A DNA stretch of 64,000 bases from Climacium dendroides (taxonomy: Eukaryota > Streptophyta > Bryopsida > Hypnales > Climaciaceae), in the NCBI GenBank assembly GCA_950106755.1, contig OX467084.1, positions 33,731,213 to 33,795,212 of the forward strand. Direction: 5' to 3'. Shown here in pieces: positions 34,640-45,700 of the stretch. Each line of letters starts with the position of its first letter. Within the stretch, counting starts at the first letter, position 1. Both the position numbers and the translations under genes were made by a program. Below the pieces are notes generated by a model, which did not search any database, had not been told where the DNA came from, and saw only the letters and a program-made list of their open reading frames with translations.

Positions 34640-35460
34640 TTAAAAAATGAATTTCTTTGCAGTACCAAATTGTAAGATTTCACAAAAAATAATATTAAAT
34701 ATTAAGAAAAGATTTCTAGAACTTTGATGACATATATTGCAAAGTACATGCATTGGAAGTTTTTTAAAAGTACTTCTGTAGCATCAAGGAAAACTAGTTA
34801 TGGCACTTTGAATCCTTTGAACATAAAATTTTAATAGTTAATATATTTTGAATTTATATATTTTCACTCTTTTCTGATGAAAAAAATGAAGTAGAACTCT
34901 TCATATTCATTTTCTAAAGAAACTATTAGGTAGAAGTAAGTACAATACAAGAGAGTGGGGATAATATCTCAAAGGTGGACTAAATATAATAATCTTAGTG
35001 ATAAAATTGGTCTAGTATTGGAAAATAACCCTCTAGAAATTATTGTTCTCACACATGGTGGAAAAATGGCTTCAAAATACACTCTAAATATTTTTTTCTC
35101 CAAGCACAAGTCATGTTGTAATTGCCCATAAAATAAAATGCTCCATGACTTTCACATCAAAAATCCAAATGGAATAAATCAAAGTTTGTAATTTTGACAA
35201 CAATATAAACTATGAAAATCGATTTCCTAAAATTCTAAATGCAAATTTTTAAATTTTATTTCTTGTCTATTAAATTCAAATTGATATTTACTGTGGTAGA
35301 ATTCATGATTTTGGGTACATATTGAAATAATTGTTTTATTCTTCAAAAGCTAATATCTTCTTCAGATTTTTGGAAAAGTTTATTAGATATTCCTCAAAAA
35401 TTGTGCTCATATGAAATTGCCTGAAATCCATTTTGTCCCCCCTTAGAACAATGGTAATTT
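34640..35460 (+). mobile_element. Possible decayed TTAA-type element
   Basis: Blocks such as 'ataaaatgctccatgacttt' then 'cacatcaaaaatccaaatgg', and 'cctgaaatccattttgtccc', match the right half of the 37789-38627 copy. Termini are not clear. It would lie within the upstream part of the piggyBac locus. Confidence 0.35.
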
Positions 35461-36840
35461 AAGTTGAATCCTATATTCAACACCATTCCACTACATCACC
35501 ATATATCATCTATTTTTTCCCTATATATCATCTACTTTTGATAAAGTTGTTAGCAATTATCACATTTAATTATATCACTGAAGAGTTGTTAGAGAATTGA
35601 AGGAATACATGGCCACTTCTTGGGACTGAAAAAAAATTAGTTCTTTGCCTTCCAATTGCAACCCCAACTCCACAAAAGGACCCACCCAAAAATATTTTGT
35701 TATACTTATATGTTGTGGAAAGGCTTATAAAAAGCTACTATTGAAGACATTTTCATGGGAGCTCCCAAACTCGTCCTTGTAGACACTCCCTAATTATTTC
35801 TACATTCCCACAATGATCGCCTTCATATCCATCCAAGTGCTCTCAAGTTCACGAATGTGCCCCAATTATTCTAATCAACAAAGGTTATAGGCTTGTACAT
35901 TCGATTGTCTTTGTACAATTTTCCTCTCCACCCTTGTTGATCCTTTGCGTCACATGATTGTTGGTATTCACATGCAATCTACCCACGGTTGTATAATAAC
36001 TCTAGAGGCCAAAGGACATCATCAAGATCTCGAATGTTGTAAGAGGAGTAGGGGGCTAGGGGCCTTCGTCAAAGTCCTCTTCATCTTCGTTAAGTTTTAC
36101 AATTAGAGGCTCCACCTTCATGATCTTGGCTATCAATGAATTTTGAAATCACATTGCTGATGATGACAATATCCTATGGAAAAAATACTCTTGACCTTTG
36201 TCGAGTAATGGCGGTACAAAGAGAGGTGTAGGATAATCAAATCCTATCTATAATGGAATAGGGGGAGTAGAACTTTGAGGTGGATTTTGCAAATTAGAAA
36301 AAGGAGTATCTTCGGCTAGCAATTTGCAATTGCAACAAACGAGCACTCTATTACATGCAATTTGGTAGACCTAGGTGGAATTAGGCAAATAGGCAATGAG
36401 CATGGCCAAAGTCAATTAGCAAGCCACATGCAATGCAGCCCACCAGTATGTTAGGGATAGCACAACCCAACTGGTAAGATAGACGAGGCCTATTGCCCCA
36501 ATAACTTAATCCGCAAGCTGTGTGCTTCGTCTTGCTACTTGAGGTACCCTACCTACACCCCTCACATCTTTGCAACAAAGGGGCATCTGACCAAGTGCAC
36601 GGAGTGCTAGGCTAGGCCTTCACTCGTTGCCTACCACGGTTGGGCCTTTTGCCCCAAATCCTGCAAAATCAAAGCAATTTCTATTGCCTAGCCTACCCTT
36701 CAATTGTAATTTTGCCAAAAAATGTTGATAACTTTTCCATCCAGCATCCGATTGAAACAAAAATTATATATCTAAGTTCTTGAAAAACTACACAACTTCA
36801 AAAAATCTCAAAAAAAGTCACAACAAATTGAAACAATAGG
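35461..36840 (-). other. Probable 5' part of the piggyBac locus
   Basis: On the minus strand near 36060-36120 an open stretch reads KVEPLIVKLNEDEEDFDE, an acidic run of the sort found at piggyBac N-termini. Composition here is less AT-rich than the surroundings. Exon limits are not resolved. Confidence 0.35.
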
Positions 36841-36904
36841 AACCTACTTGGACCCAAATTGTCCCTCAAGGGGACAAATGGGTCTTTAGGGGTTGAAGGG
36901 TTAA
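36841..36904 (-). mobile_element. Candidate terminus of the piggyBac element
   Basis: The plus strand reads GGGTCTTTAGGGGTTGAAGGG followed by TTAA (36901-36904), so the element outward on the minus strand starts TTAA then CCCTTCAACCCCTAAAGACC. A palindrome 'tgtccctcaaggggaca' lies just inside. CCC-ends at TTAA fit piggyBac. The opposite terminus, expected left of 30778, was not found. Confidence 0.5.
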
Positions 36905-37788
36905 AGGCAATTTGGGATATAATTATTATCAATACTTTAAAAATTCATAGTTTATTAGTAATTTGTCCCAAAAATGATTGTAAAGAGAATTTCAAATCTT
37001 CGTCTGATTTCCAACTATATCAAACCAATGGTTAAGAGCTAATACATATCCATGGAGATCATTATTGGATTTTTAGAAAACTAAGTGAGTTAAATGATAG
37101 GGTCCATTTATTTCAAAGCAAGGAAATTTTATATAGTATATAGGGATATTGTAGAGTTCATGAAATGCTACATGCTTTAATATATTTTATTTAAGCTATG
37201 TAAAAACATCATGTAGTAAGTCTTTTTATTAATAAGTTAGCCTCGACAAATAGGGGTTGTTTCTATTTTTCATAGTACAATGAGTATAGATGGGGACAAA
37301 TAATTTCATGTGGATGATAAAATGAACATAGTCAAGAAAATTTACAATGAAGGGTGTTTGATTGAAATTGTGCCATAGTATTAGTAGTGTACATATCAAA
37401 TTAAGTATAAAACAATGACTAGAAGTGGCAAAAATTGTGACATTGCACAAATAAAGAGTTTTACTTTGTAAGTTTAATGAACTGAAAATTATACAATACA
37501 AGGATAAAGTTTATAGTCCATTTAATTTCAATCTTTGATACCATATGTATTAAACATACTCGTATTGAATGGAGTACTCATATGATAGTTATGGTAGAGA
37601 TTTTGAAGTGTTCAATGGTAAACTTATTATTAAAAACCGCCACATGGTCAATGGCACTTGAATTGATTGGTGTTAGTTTCAAATTTATCCTATACATGTA
37701 TGTAGTAGAAGGAAGGGAAAATCTATGAAGAAGGATGAGGCCAAGGAAAAATTTAGACACTTAATTTTTATATGCAAGCTATGCCAAT
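36905..37788. other. AT-rich intergenic DNA, nothing recognised
   Basis: Minus-strand ORFs of 60 and 90 codons show no family features. Confidence 0.4.
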
Positions 37789-38627
37789 TTAATCCCTAAA
37801 GGACCAAGGCTTTTTTTCATCAAAAAACACTAAAAATTGCCATTTCTATTGCAAAGAGTAAAAAAATTAAAAACTATTTTCTTGCACATATAATTTTAGG
37901 ATCTTATACCTAATTAGTATGAAATATGTAGAATAAATTTCTGAAGTTTTGACCACACAAATTGCAAGATATTTGTGTTTAAACTAAAGAAAACAAGATT
38001 ATTTTGCACATTGAGGGACTAGATTATGTAACTTTGAACCTTCTTTTTTGCAATACAAAGTTTTGAGGTTTAAATCTTTAAGGTGAGAAATTGAGTTGAG
38101 AATCTAGAAAAAATCTCAAAGAAACTTAATTTTCATTTTGATGAAAATTGTTAAGTAGAAGTAGGTTAAAAAAGAAGAAAAATCTAAATTATTAATATCT
38201 ATGAGATGGAATTAAAATGCACTAATTCCAATGGTGAGATTGTTATAGCAAGTAAATTAAGCCATTTGGAATTTTTTTGGAATTTAAAAAAAATTGGATT
38301 CAGAAATGAACCCTACAAGTTATTTTTTTCAAAAAGATGCTTAAATTGCCCCCAAAACAAGATTGTCTATAACTTTCACATCACTTATCCAAACGGAAAA
38401 AATGAAAGATTTCAATTTTTTTTGTTGTATGGTCTCCCCTATTTTGAGCTTATTTGGGCATGACTTTTGTTTTCAGGCACTAATTAAAAAAAACAATATT
38501 TCCACAAAGATAATCAATTTTTCTATCTTCAAAAAAAATTTCCAAAAAATCATGCCAAAATAAAACCATAGGCATGTGCTTGAAATCCAATTCATCTCCT
38601 GAAGGGACAATGATCCTTTAGGCATAA
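37789..38627 (+). mobile_element. TTAA-type non-autonomous element, copy 4
   Basis: TTAA at 37789-37792, then TCCCTAAAGGACC. The right end reads GATCCTTTAGGC then ATAA, a decayed TTAA. The interior aligns with copies 1-3 ('aaattgccatttctattgca', 'attttaggatcttata'). Confidence 0.65.
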
Positions 38628-40934
38628 ATAAAGCATTGGGTAATAGAAATATGCCGCTTGTAGCTTTTTATATAAAATTATGGTCATTTGAAATATAATA
38701 TTTAAAAGAAATAGCCCTACATTAAATACCTTCTTCACTTAGATGTATACCTTAAATTACAAGGAGTGATTTGTCTAAGAGTATTTGAATAATATTCAAA
38801 TCTAAATCTTCAAGTGCAATATAACATTTGTAGGAAAATTATGTTGAAAAACAATGGTGAAAGTAGATGCCAATTGGGGGATGGAGAATTGTTTTTCAAA
38901 TTTTTTTTTATAGATGAAAAATCCCTATAAAATGACTTTTTTTAATCATTTGTTGAGCCTTATTTTTAAAAAAATGAAATGTTTGACAAAGATATACCTA
39001 CCCTATCTCCCTCTACAAGCAAACTTCAATGTTTTGTTGAAATTGGAAATTAATTTATGAGTTTTTAAAGTTGGAATTGCCTTTTTCGAATTCTATGATG
39101 TTTTCATTTCTATGTGAATAGAAAAGACTACATATTAAAAGTAGCTTTGTATAAGCTAGTTTTATTTCCACCATTGAGATAAACCAAGCATAATAAGGTT
39201 CTTTATATTTCTCATCTAAAATTCCTAATGGGTGCCTAAGCGTCATCTAGTTGTGCCTTTCAAGCAACAAAAAACTTAGATTGTGCTAGATACTAAATTT
39301 TTTTAAGTATAAACTTAAAACAAAATAATTTCTAAAAGTTAGAAGTTTAGGTTGATTTGAGCAATGTTGTTCAAAACTCTAGACCTTGAAATAAAAGCTA
39401 ATCAAATTAGGATTTCAACTATCCTAAGTTGTAGAATATCTGACACCTTTTGCGAAATGATAAAATACTTTTTAATAAGACGTTTTTACTAGAAGTTGTC
39501 AACAAATGAAATTTTGCTTTTAAATTTTCCTATAAAACATCATCCATCAATTTTTACGAATTTATTAATGCAAATTCTTTTTTAATTTTACAATTGAGTT
39601 AAAAGTTTGTTCTAGTTTTTAAATTTTAAGTTTCACTTGAATTGACCAAATACTTATGGCTTTCATTTAAAATTAAACTAAACTAAGACTAAATTTCATC
39701 CTAAGTTATCTTCTTCAATATTAATCTACTTTCTAAGTGTGAATTAGTTCTAAATTCTTTCAAAAATTCTTTAAAGGATTCTACTTCTAACTTCTTCTTG
39801 AGTTGGCTTTAGAAGATTCAAAATGTCTATCTACTCATTATTTACTATTTTTGACTTCTATTCTAAACTTAACATTTGTAGATTTTTGTTATTTTAAACT
39901 TGTAAAGCATAAAATTAAATTTTAAAAAACCATAACAATAAAAGATTAAACTTTTTTATATAAAAAATGATACGGATAGATGAAGTTTGACAATCTGTGG
40001 TGCTTTGAAACTTCATCTACTAATTTCTACTAATTTAAACTACTGAAGTGATTTTTTCTTTAAGTTTTGAATCTTGCCTTTAATCTAGATTCCAATATTC
40101 TTTTGTGACTTTCTTAGAATGATTTTCCCTAATTTTTCATCCATTTTTATTATTAAACTTCATCCAAAAATAACTTCTATCATTTTTATCTATTTTTAAA
40201 GTTTAATATATTTTTTAAAACCTCTAGAATTTAACCACTATACTCTAAATTCAAAGTTGGACTCTAATGGACTCACAAAGATTTGACTTACTCATTTATG
40301 TTATAAGTCTATTTCCTATTTCTACAAAAAAACTAAAATTCACAAAGCTAGTTTAAGCACATACTTCCAACGTTGTGGACACTATGATCCCATCTTCTTG
40401 CAATAAGATTGCAATTGTCTTGTATTATCCATCTCTCCCCATCACTATTGATTTTTTTGGTTTATTGCTTAAATTTAAAATGTGACCAAAAAATTGGAAT
40501 TTAAACTAATCCTTTATGTCTTCCTTCTCCTAATATTCTTTCTCTATTTTTTCTATTATTCTATTTGAATTTTTTTAATGTTTTTTTACAAAATTCTAAA
40601 TAATTTAAGTTGACACCGTTAACTTCTGCTATTACAAATTATGTCTATTTAATACTAAGAATCAAATTAATGGTAAGATATGGGCTTCATAACTACTACT
40701 AAGCATCTAATTAAACTACCTAGCATTCATTTTAGTCAACTTCAAGTTGTAGGATCAAGTAACCTAAAGAAATATTCATAGTCAACCTTTATGACTATTG
40801 GCATTAATTGTCATGTATATCCTTCATTCCTTCTTTTCCTTCTCAATACTAATGCTTTAGCTATCTAAATTCTCATTCATTCTACCCATCTCCTTGCTTT
40901 GATGAATTCAAATCTCCAATAGGTAACTCAGTTG
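38628..40934. other. AT-rich intergenic DNA, nothing recognised
   Basis: No ORF over 63 codons, no terminal repeats and no copies elsewhere in the window noticed. Confidence 0.4.
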
Positions 40935-41165
40935 GTCCTTGTTTGTTGCTGTTACAACCCAATGGTTGTCTTCATGCATTAATCTCTTAGCTAATGGTTG
41001 GTCTTTGTCTCTCTGATCTTGTAAAATGGTGGTTGGTCCTCATCTGTTGATCTTGTGACTGATAGCTAGTTCATGATCATCTAATCTTGCAGACGTTGGC
41101 TAGTTAGTTCTTGTTCATGATCCAATCGTGTGTTTGAAGGTTGTCCTCGTCCATTGATCTTGTAG
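40935..41165 (+). repeat. Degenerate tandem repeat, about 45 bp
   Basis: About six units built on 'gttggtccttgtctgttgatcttgta' with a variable 'gtgatggttg'-like linker. Strongly diverged. Confidence 0.5.
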
Positions 41166-41806
41166 GTTGATGGCAGGTGTCTTGCAATCAAAGTTTCTAA
41201 AATTTCTCCTATACATTCTTATACTAGTTTCATGCAAGATTTTGTTGTTAAATGTACCAAAAAAATCTAATTTTTTTCCTCTTTGTCGTAGAAATGGCAA
41301 ATTTGCTTGTTTTTTAATGGAAAAATGATTTTAGGACTAAAGAAATTAAAAAATCAATCTCCAAGGTACCAATCAAAGTTCATTGTATTCTATTAGAGTG
41401 ACTCCATAGACGACTCTTGATCACAATTCTTAACCAAGAGCCAAGATCAAAAAAATTATCTAGACTAGCTCTTGGTCATTACATGAAAATGGTTATTTAG
41501 TACTCCATATGATCTAAAGTATTTATCACAAGCACATGCTATTCAATCTTGGTTGTAGTTGTTATGTTGTAAGAGCATTGCCACCCATTCCCTCCAAGGA
41601 GGGCTAGGAAAATGGGGTGGCCCATGCCTGATAGCTCTCGGATTGTTTCTGTCCCCCACTCATTCTGACCTCAAGAACATGCCAAAACAAACCAATCCTA
41701 TGCATCAATGATTTGATAGAATCAAGATCCAATTAACTTGCTAATTAATTAAAAAAATGTAAGAAATGGCCTCAAAACTTACAAGCTGACAAGATAAAGT
41801 TTGAGT
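41166..41806. other. Intergenic, nothing recognised
   Basis: Includes 'tcttgatcacaattcttaaccaagagcc', a short inverted motif near 41415. No gene. Confidence 0.4.
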
Positions 41807-41931
41807 CACTACTAGAAAATTTCGTTTTTTTGTTGTTTTTGTTGTGTTGATCTAGTCAAAATCTGACAGAAATCTGTTTTGACTGGATCAACACAACCAA
41901 AACAACAAAACAACAAAATTTTCTAGTAGTG
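41807..41931. mobile_element. 125-bp CACTA MITE, near-perfect hairpin
   Basis: Both ends read CACTACTAGAAAATTT, and the arms continue to the centre ('gttgtgttgatc', 'tagtcaaaa' against their inverse). The 3-bp duplication AGT is at 41804-41806 and 41932-41934. Termini match those of the 31523-33636 element, so the same transposase could have moved both. It lies about 0.8 kb upstream of the MED13 start codon. Confidence 0.93.
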
Positions 41932-42704
41932 AGTCAACGAGCATGGCGAGGATGCTCTCCTAGTGTTTGGAGAGAGAATTATGCTATGACCAGTCTCTTT
42001 TTGTCCCTGGCTGGACCACTTTTTCCTTGTTGGCCACACCCAAGTCCAGGTCAAGGAGTTTATCCATGAATGAGTGGCGATGTCGAACATATAAAGTGCA
42101 CTACTCCATTACAAACACAATGGGAGCATGCCCATTGTGGGCAAAATTGTAATGGTGGTGTACATTCAAATTCTCAAATGTACATCACTATCTTAATTCA
42201 ACCTACAATGAGCTTGCTCCCATTCTGTCCGTAATGGGATAGTTTACCTTACGGTGTGCAATGGTTGGTGTTGTGAACTAATTCACCTATACTAATTATT
42301 CACCCATACTAAATAACCCACTTCAGTGTACTGTAGTGTAAGAGGCTCTCCCTGTAGCGCATACCCTAGCGCCCTTGACCGAGTCCTCCCTCCCACGCCA
42401 TTCTTCTGTTTTTCCTCATTTCGCTTTTCCCTTCCATTGCCATCGTTTCCGTTTTTTGAGATTCAGCCATTTTAGGTTTCCGTCGCAGAGATCCCGCCCT
42501 CCCTCCCCTCTAGCTTACAGCTTAGATTTCCATTTCGCTTCTTCCCCCGCTAACTCCCGTTTTCCCGAAAACGAACTGAACGTCAGCGCCGAACATTATT
42601 GTCGGTAGGACTTTCCGGGAAGGTCTTTGATTTAGATGTTGAGGAGACGCGGGAAGGAATTGCGCCGCGGCGTGAAGTGACCGGAGCCGGAGGGTGCAGC
42701 AATC
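41932..42704 (+). promoter_or_regulatory. Upstream region and leader of MED13
   Basis: From about 42360 the strand is C/T-rich ('cgagtcctccctcccacgcc', 'ccctccctcccctctagctt'), as in plant core promoters and 5' leaders with pyrimidine patches. GC content rises towards the start codon. No TATA box was seen. At 42090-42240 imperfect inverted words ('ccattacaaacacaatggga', 'cccattctgtccgtaatggg') suggest a small decayed MITE. Confidence 0.45.
42636..42680 (+). promoter_or_regulatory. Upstream ORF in the MED13 leader
   Basis: ATG 42636 to TGA 42678-42680 codes 14 residues, MLRRRGKELRRGVK, strongly basic. It ends 24 bases before the MED13 ATG. If transcribed it would be a short reinitiation-type uORF. 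Its conservation is unknown. Confidence 0.5.
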
Positions 42705-45700
42705 ATGTTTACCAATGTCTTCCGTATTGTGAGATTTCGCTTCCACTCTCTGTTTTTTTCTAGTCAAGTTTTGGACTGTTTGGGGAGATTTGGGGAACGC
42801 GTGTGGAATCGTAGTGTTACTATAGTGTGGAATTGAATCTATTTCACAATTTTCAAGTGATTGTGAGAGCTTGAGGTTTCTAGTAATTCATAGGAGGAAG
42901 TGAGTGGTGGATTGAGTGGCTGTAGTCACTTGGAATTTATGACCTAGTGGAGACTGGATTGTTTGTTACGTGGAGAAGGAGTGGGTGGTTCTTCAAGAAG
43001 AAAATGAGAGAATGATGTTGTGATTAGTTTGAGTTCTAATTAATTCAATGTTTTAGTGGATTAGCAAGGGAGACTGGAGAGATGACGCTCTGGGAGGTGG
43101 AGAATCTAGTCAAAGTTGTTTGAGGGGTTTATGTGGTTGCTTTTTGTAGGGAGGATTGCAGCAAGTGTCATGGTTTCAATTTCTTGCAGAGGGAGATGTT
43201 CTCCCTTCCAATTTGGCCAGGTGAGTGCGTGAGTTGATTGGTTTCATGATGGCATTTTTTTGGCTTGCTCACTTTGTTAAGAAATATTTTAGACCTAGAA
43301 TGATTCAAAAGAGTTTTAGTTACTTGATTACCTGGTTCATAGTTTAGTACGCTTCGGTTCGAGTTTTTATCTACTTGATAAGGGTAGAGTCTCTAAGGAT
43401 CCTTTTTTTGGAATAGAAGTTGCAGAGTACTTATTCTGGTGTTAAACCTGCAGAATATTGTACTCTGAAAGGGTTTGGGTCATTTCTTTGGTGGCATTGG
43501 TTGACAGGAAGGAGAGATCGCTGCAAGACATGGCTGCAATGCAGGTGATGAGGGCGCACATGTGGCTTCAAGAGTCAGGCAATTTGAGTAGTTGGACTCT
43601 TTTAGGTATTATCCTTTTTCTACCGTTGACCAAGGAGTGAGATTGTGAACTGTTGAAATTAGAGAACCCATTCCTGTGTCCTTGGATTATTTTGAGAGGT
43701 TTCTCTTTTTAGAATTGAACTTTTTAATGTAGGTTTAATCTCTTTTCAAGAAGACCTATGCACGAAAATATATAGTATCGGGATATCCGAATAAATTTTG
43801 AATCTTTAAAGTTTTTCTCATTAGGTGAGTAAAACTTAGGGTAGTCTTTGACTCCTCAGCTGTTCATGGTTTTTATTTACTAGATTCTAAATATATACTT
43901 TCACTAACACTAACATTTTACTCCAATTGTACTCCAATTGTGACCCATTCATGTCAAAACATCTCCAGATTCACTACCTTACATAGAACAAGATGACTAG
44001 AGGCCACAATTTATCTATCAAAAAATATAATTTCTTAGTCTTTTCAATGGTTTAGCAACCACTTAAGTTGTTGTTTGATTGAAGACCTCGTTGCTGTGCA
44101 GATGACAAAGTAAAGCTTTGGCTGTTCTTACCAGGGCGACATGACAGCCTCAACCCTGTGGTTCATGCCGCAGTTTCTGGTCTTAAAGGTTAGCTTACAT
44201 GATAATGGCAAATTGGAGTGTATATGTTAGCCTGCCACAATACATATACACACTTTTTATATATCTACGCTTTTTACCTTGATATTTATATATGCTTTCT
44301 GAGGTCTTCGATTCAAGCATTCCTTGAATTCATATGATTTTGATCGCCTTTGATGGGCACAGTGGTTGGATCTGGACTGTGGCGTGCTCCTGGAGAATGC
44401 ACTGAAATTGGTTACGCCTTGGACCAAGCATTACGAAATCGAATTGAGAAGTAAGAATTGGGAGCTGTCACTTGATGAGGAATATGTTTTAAGCTGTATC
44501 ATCAAGATGTGCATGCTTTTGAAGACTGTATTTTTAGTACTTGTTTTGCAATTCAAATCTGGCTTACCTTTGGTAGTCTGTTAACTGAGCTATTTCTTTG
44601 TTTGGCAGACACTTAGGTTCCATAACAAGGAACTAAGCTAGAGCAGATATTTAAATACTTGCGTATGTTCTCATTTAGTATGTGCTTGGAATATAATAAT
44701 AAAATATCGGTATGATGCAGAGGATTCAAGAGTGTGTCTTACGTTCGATTTGGAGATGTGTTTGTCAAGTGTTTGCGGCAAAGTACCAACGAACTGAATT
44801 TGAGGTAAGACCATGCGCCAGTTATATCTTCGACTCCACTTGGATTCAATCACGAAACTTATACTGAATCAAGAATCTTGCTGAATGCCCTGCATAAGGT
44901 CTGTACACTATTGCAAACCTCACGTTACTAATATTTGAATCTGGCACATAGTTTGGAATATGCATGATGTCATCTCTATGTGGGCTTCTTCACGAATCTG
45001 ACCCTTATAATTTTTCGTTATGATATAATTCTAGTTTTTGGTATGTATTCGACCACTGGATATTTATTTTGAATATTTATCATGCTTAAGGGAAGTTAAC
45101 TACGCCTAATTGCAACCTTTCCCTATAGTGACCCCTGTAGATTCTTTCCTAAAATGTCCATGCACATGCACGCTTGAGGGTTGATTTTTGGGTACATTTA
45201 TGATCATCACTTTGAATATTCATACTTTATTGAGACGGAGTTCAAGTAATGCAAGCTAATATGCGTACGATTCTTCTTTCAAGTGCCAAAAAGATCTAAC
45301 AGGAATTATGACAGTTTTGTAATAGGAACTTTGCTCAGATTCTTCTTTGGATGCCGTCTTGTGCGCATACCTTAACTTCCAGAACCAGTTCGGCCCTATC
45401 ATTGGGGCTAGAATATTCTCTAATGCATGACCATATGTTTTCTTAAGTAAGGCTTACAATTTCTTGTGTGTTGCCGGCTTCCCCTGTGTGTTCAGGAAGT
45501 CACTCTTCAGCTGCGAGCTAGTATTTACATCAAGCAACGACGCCATCTTTGTGCATGTATTGGTGCGCCGAAAGTGCGTAGAGAACCTTGTGAGGCACTC
45601 TTGATTAAGCTAGAAGTTTCCGTGATCTTGTCGTAGACTGAAGTGTTGCAACGGTTTTGAGCGTGTTGTGTGCAAAGTAAGGATAAGTGAGTACAAGAAT

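Noticed and set aside
42375..42608. 77-codon ORF upstream of MED13
   Set aside because: It has a non-ATG start and reads through the C/T-rich leader, giving Ser/Pro/Phe-rich text without protein character.
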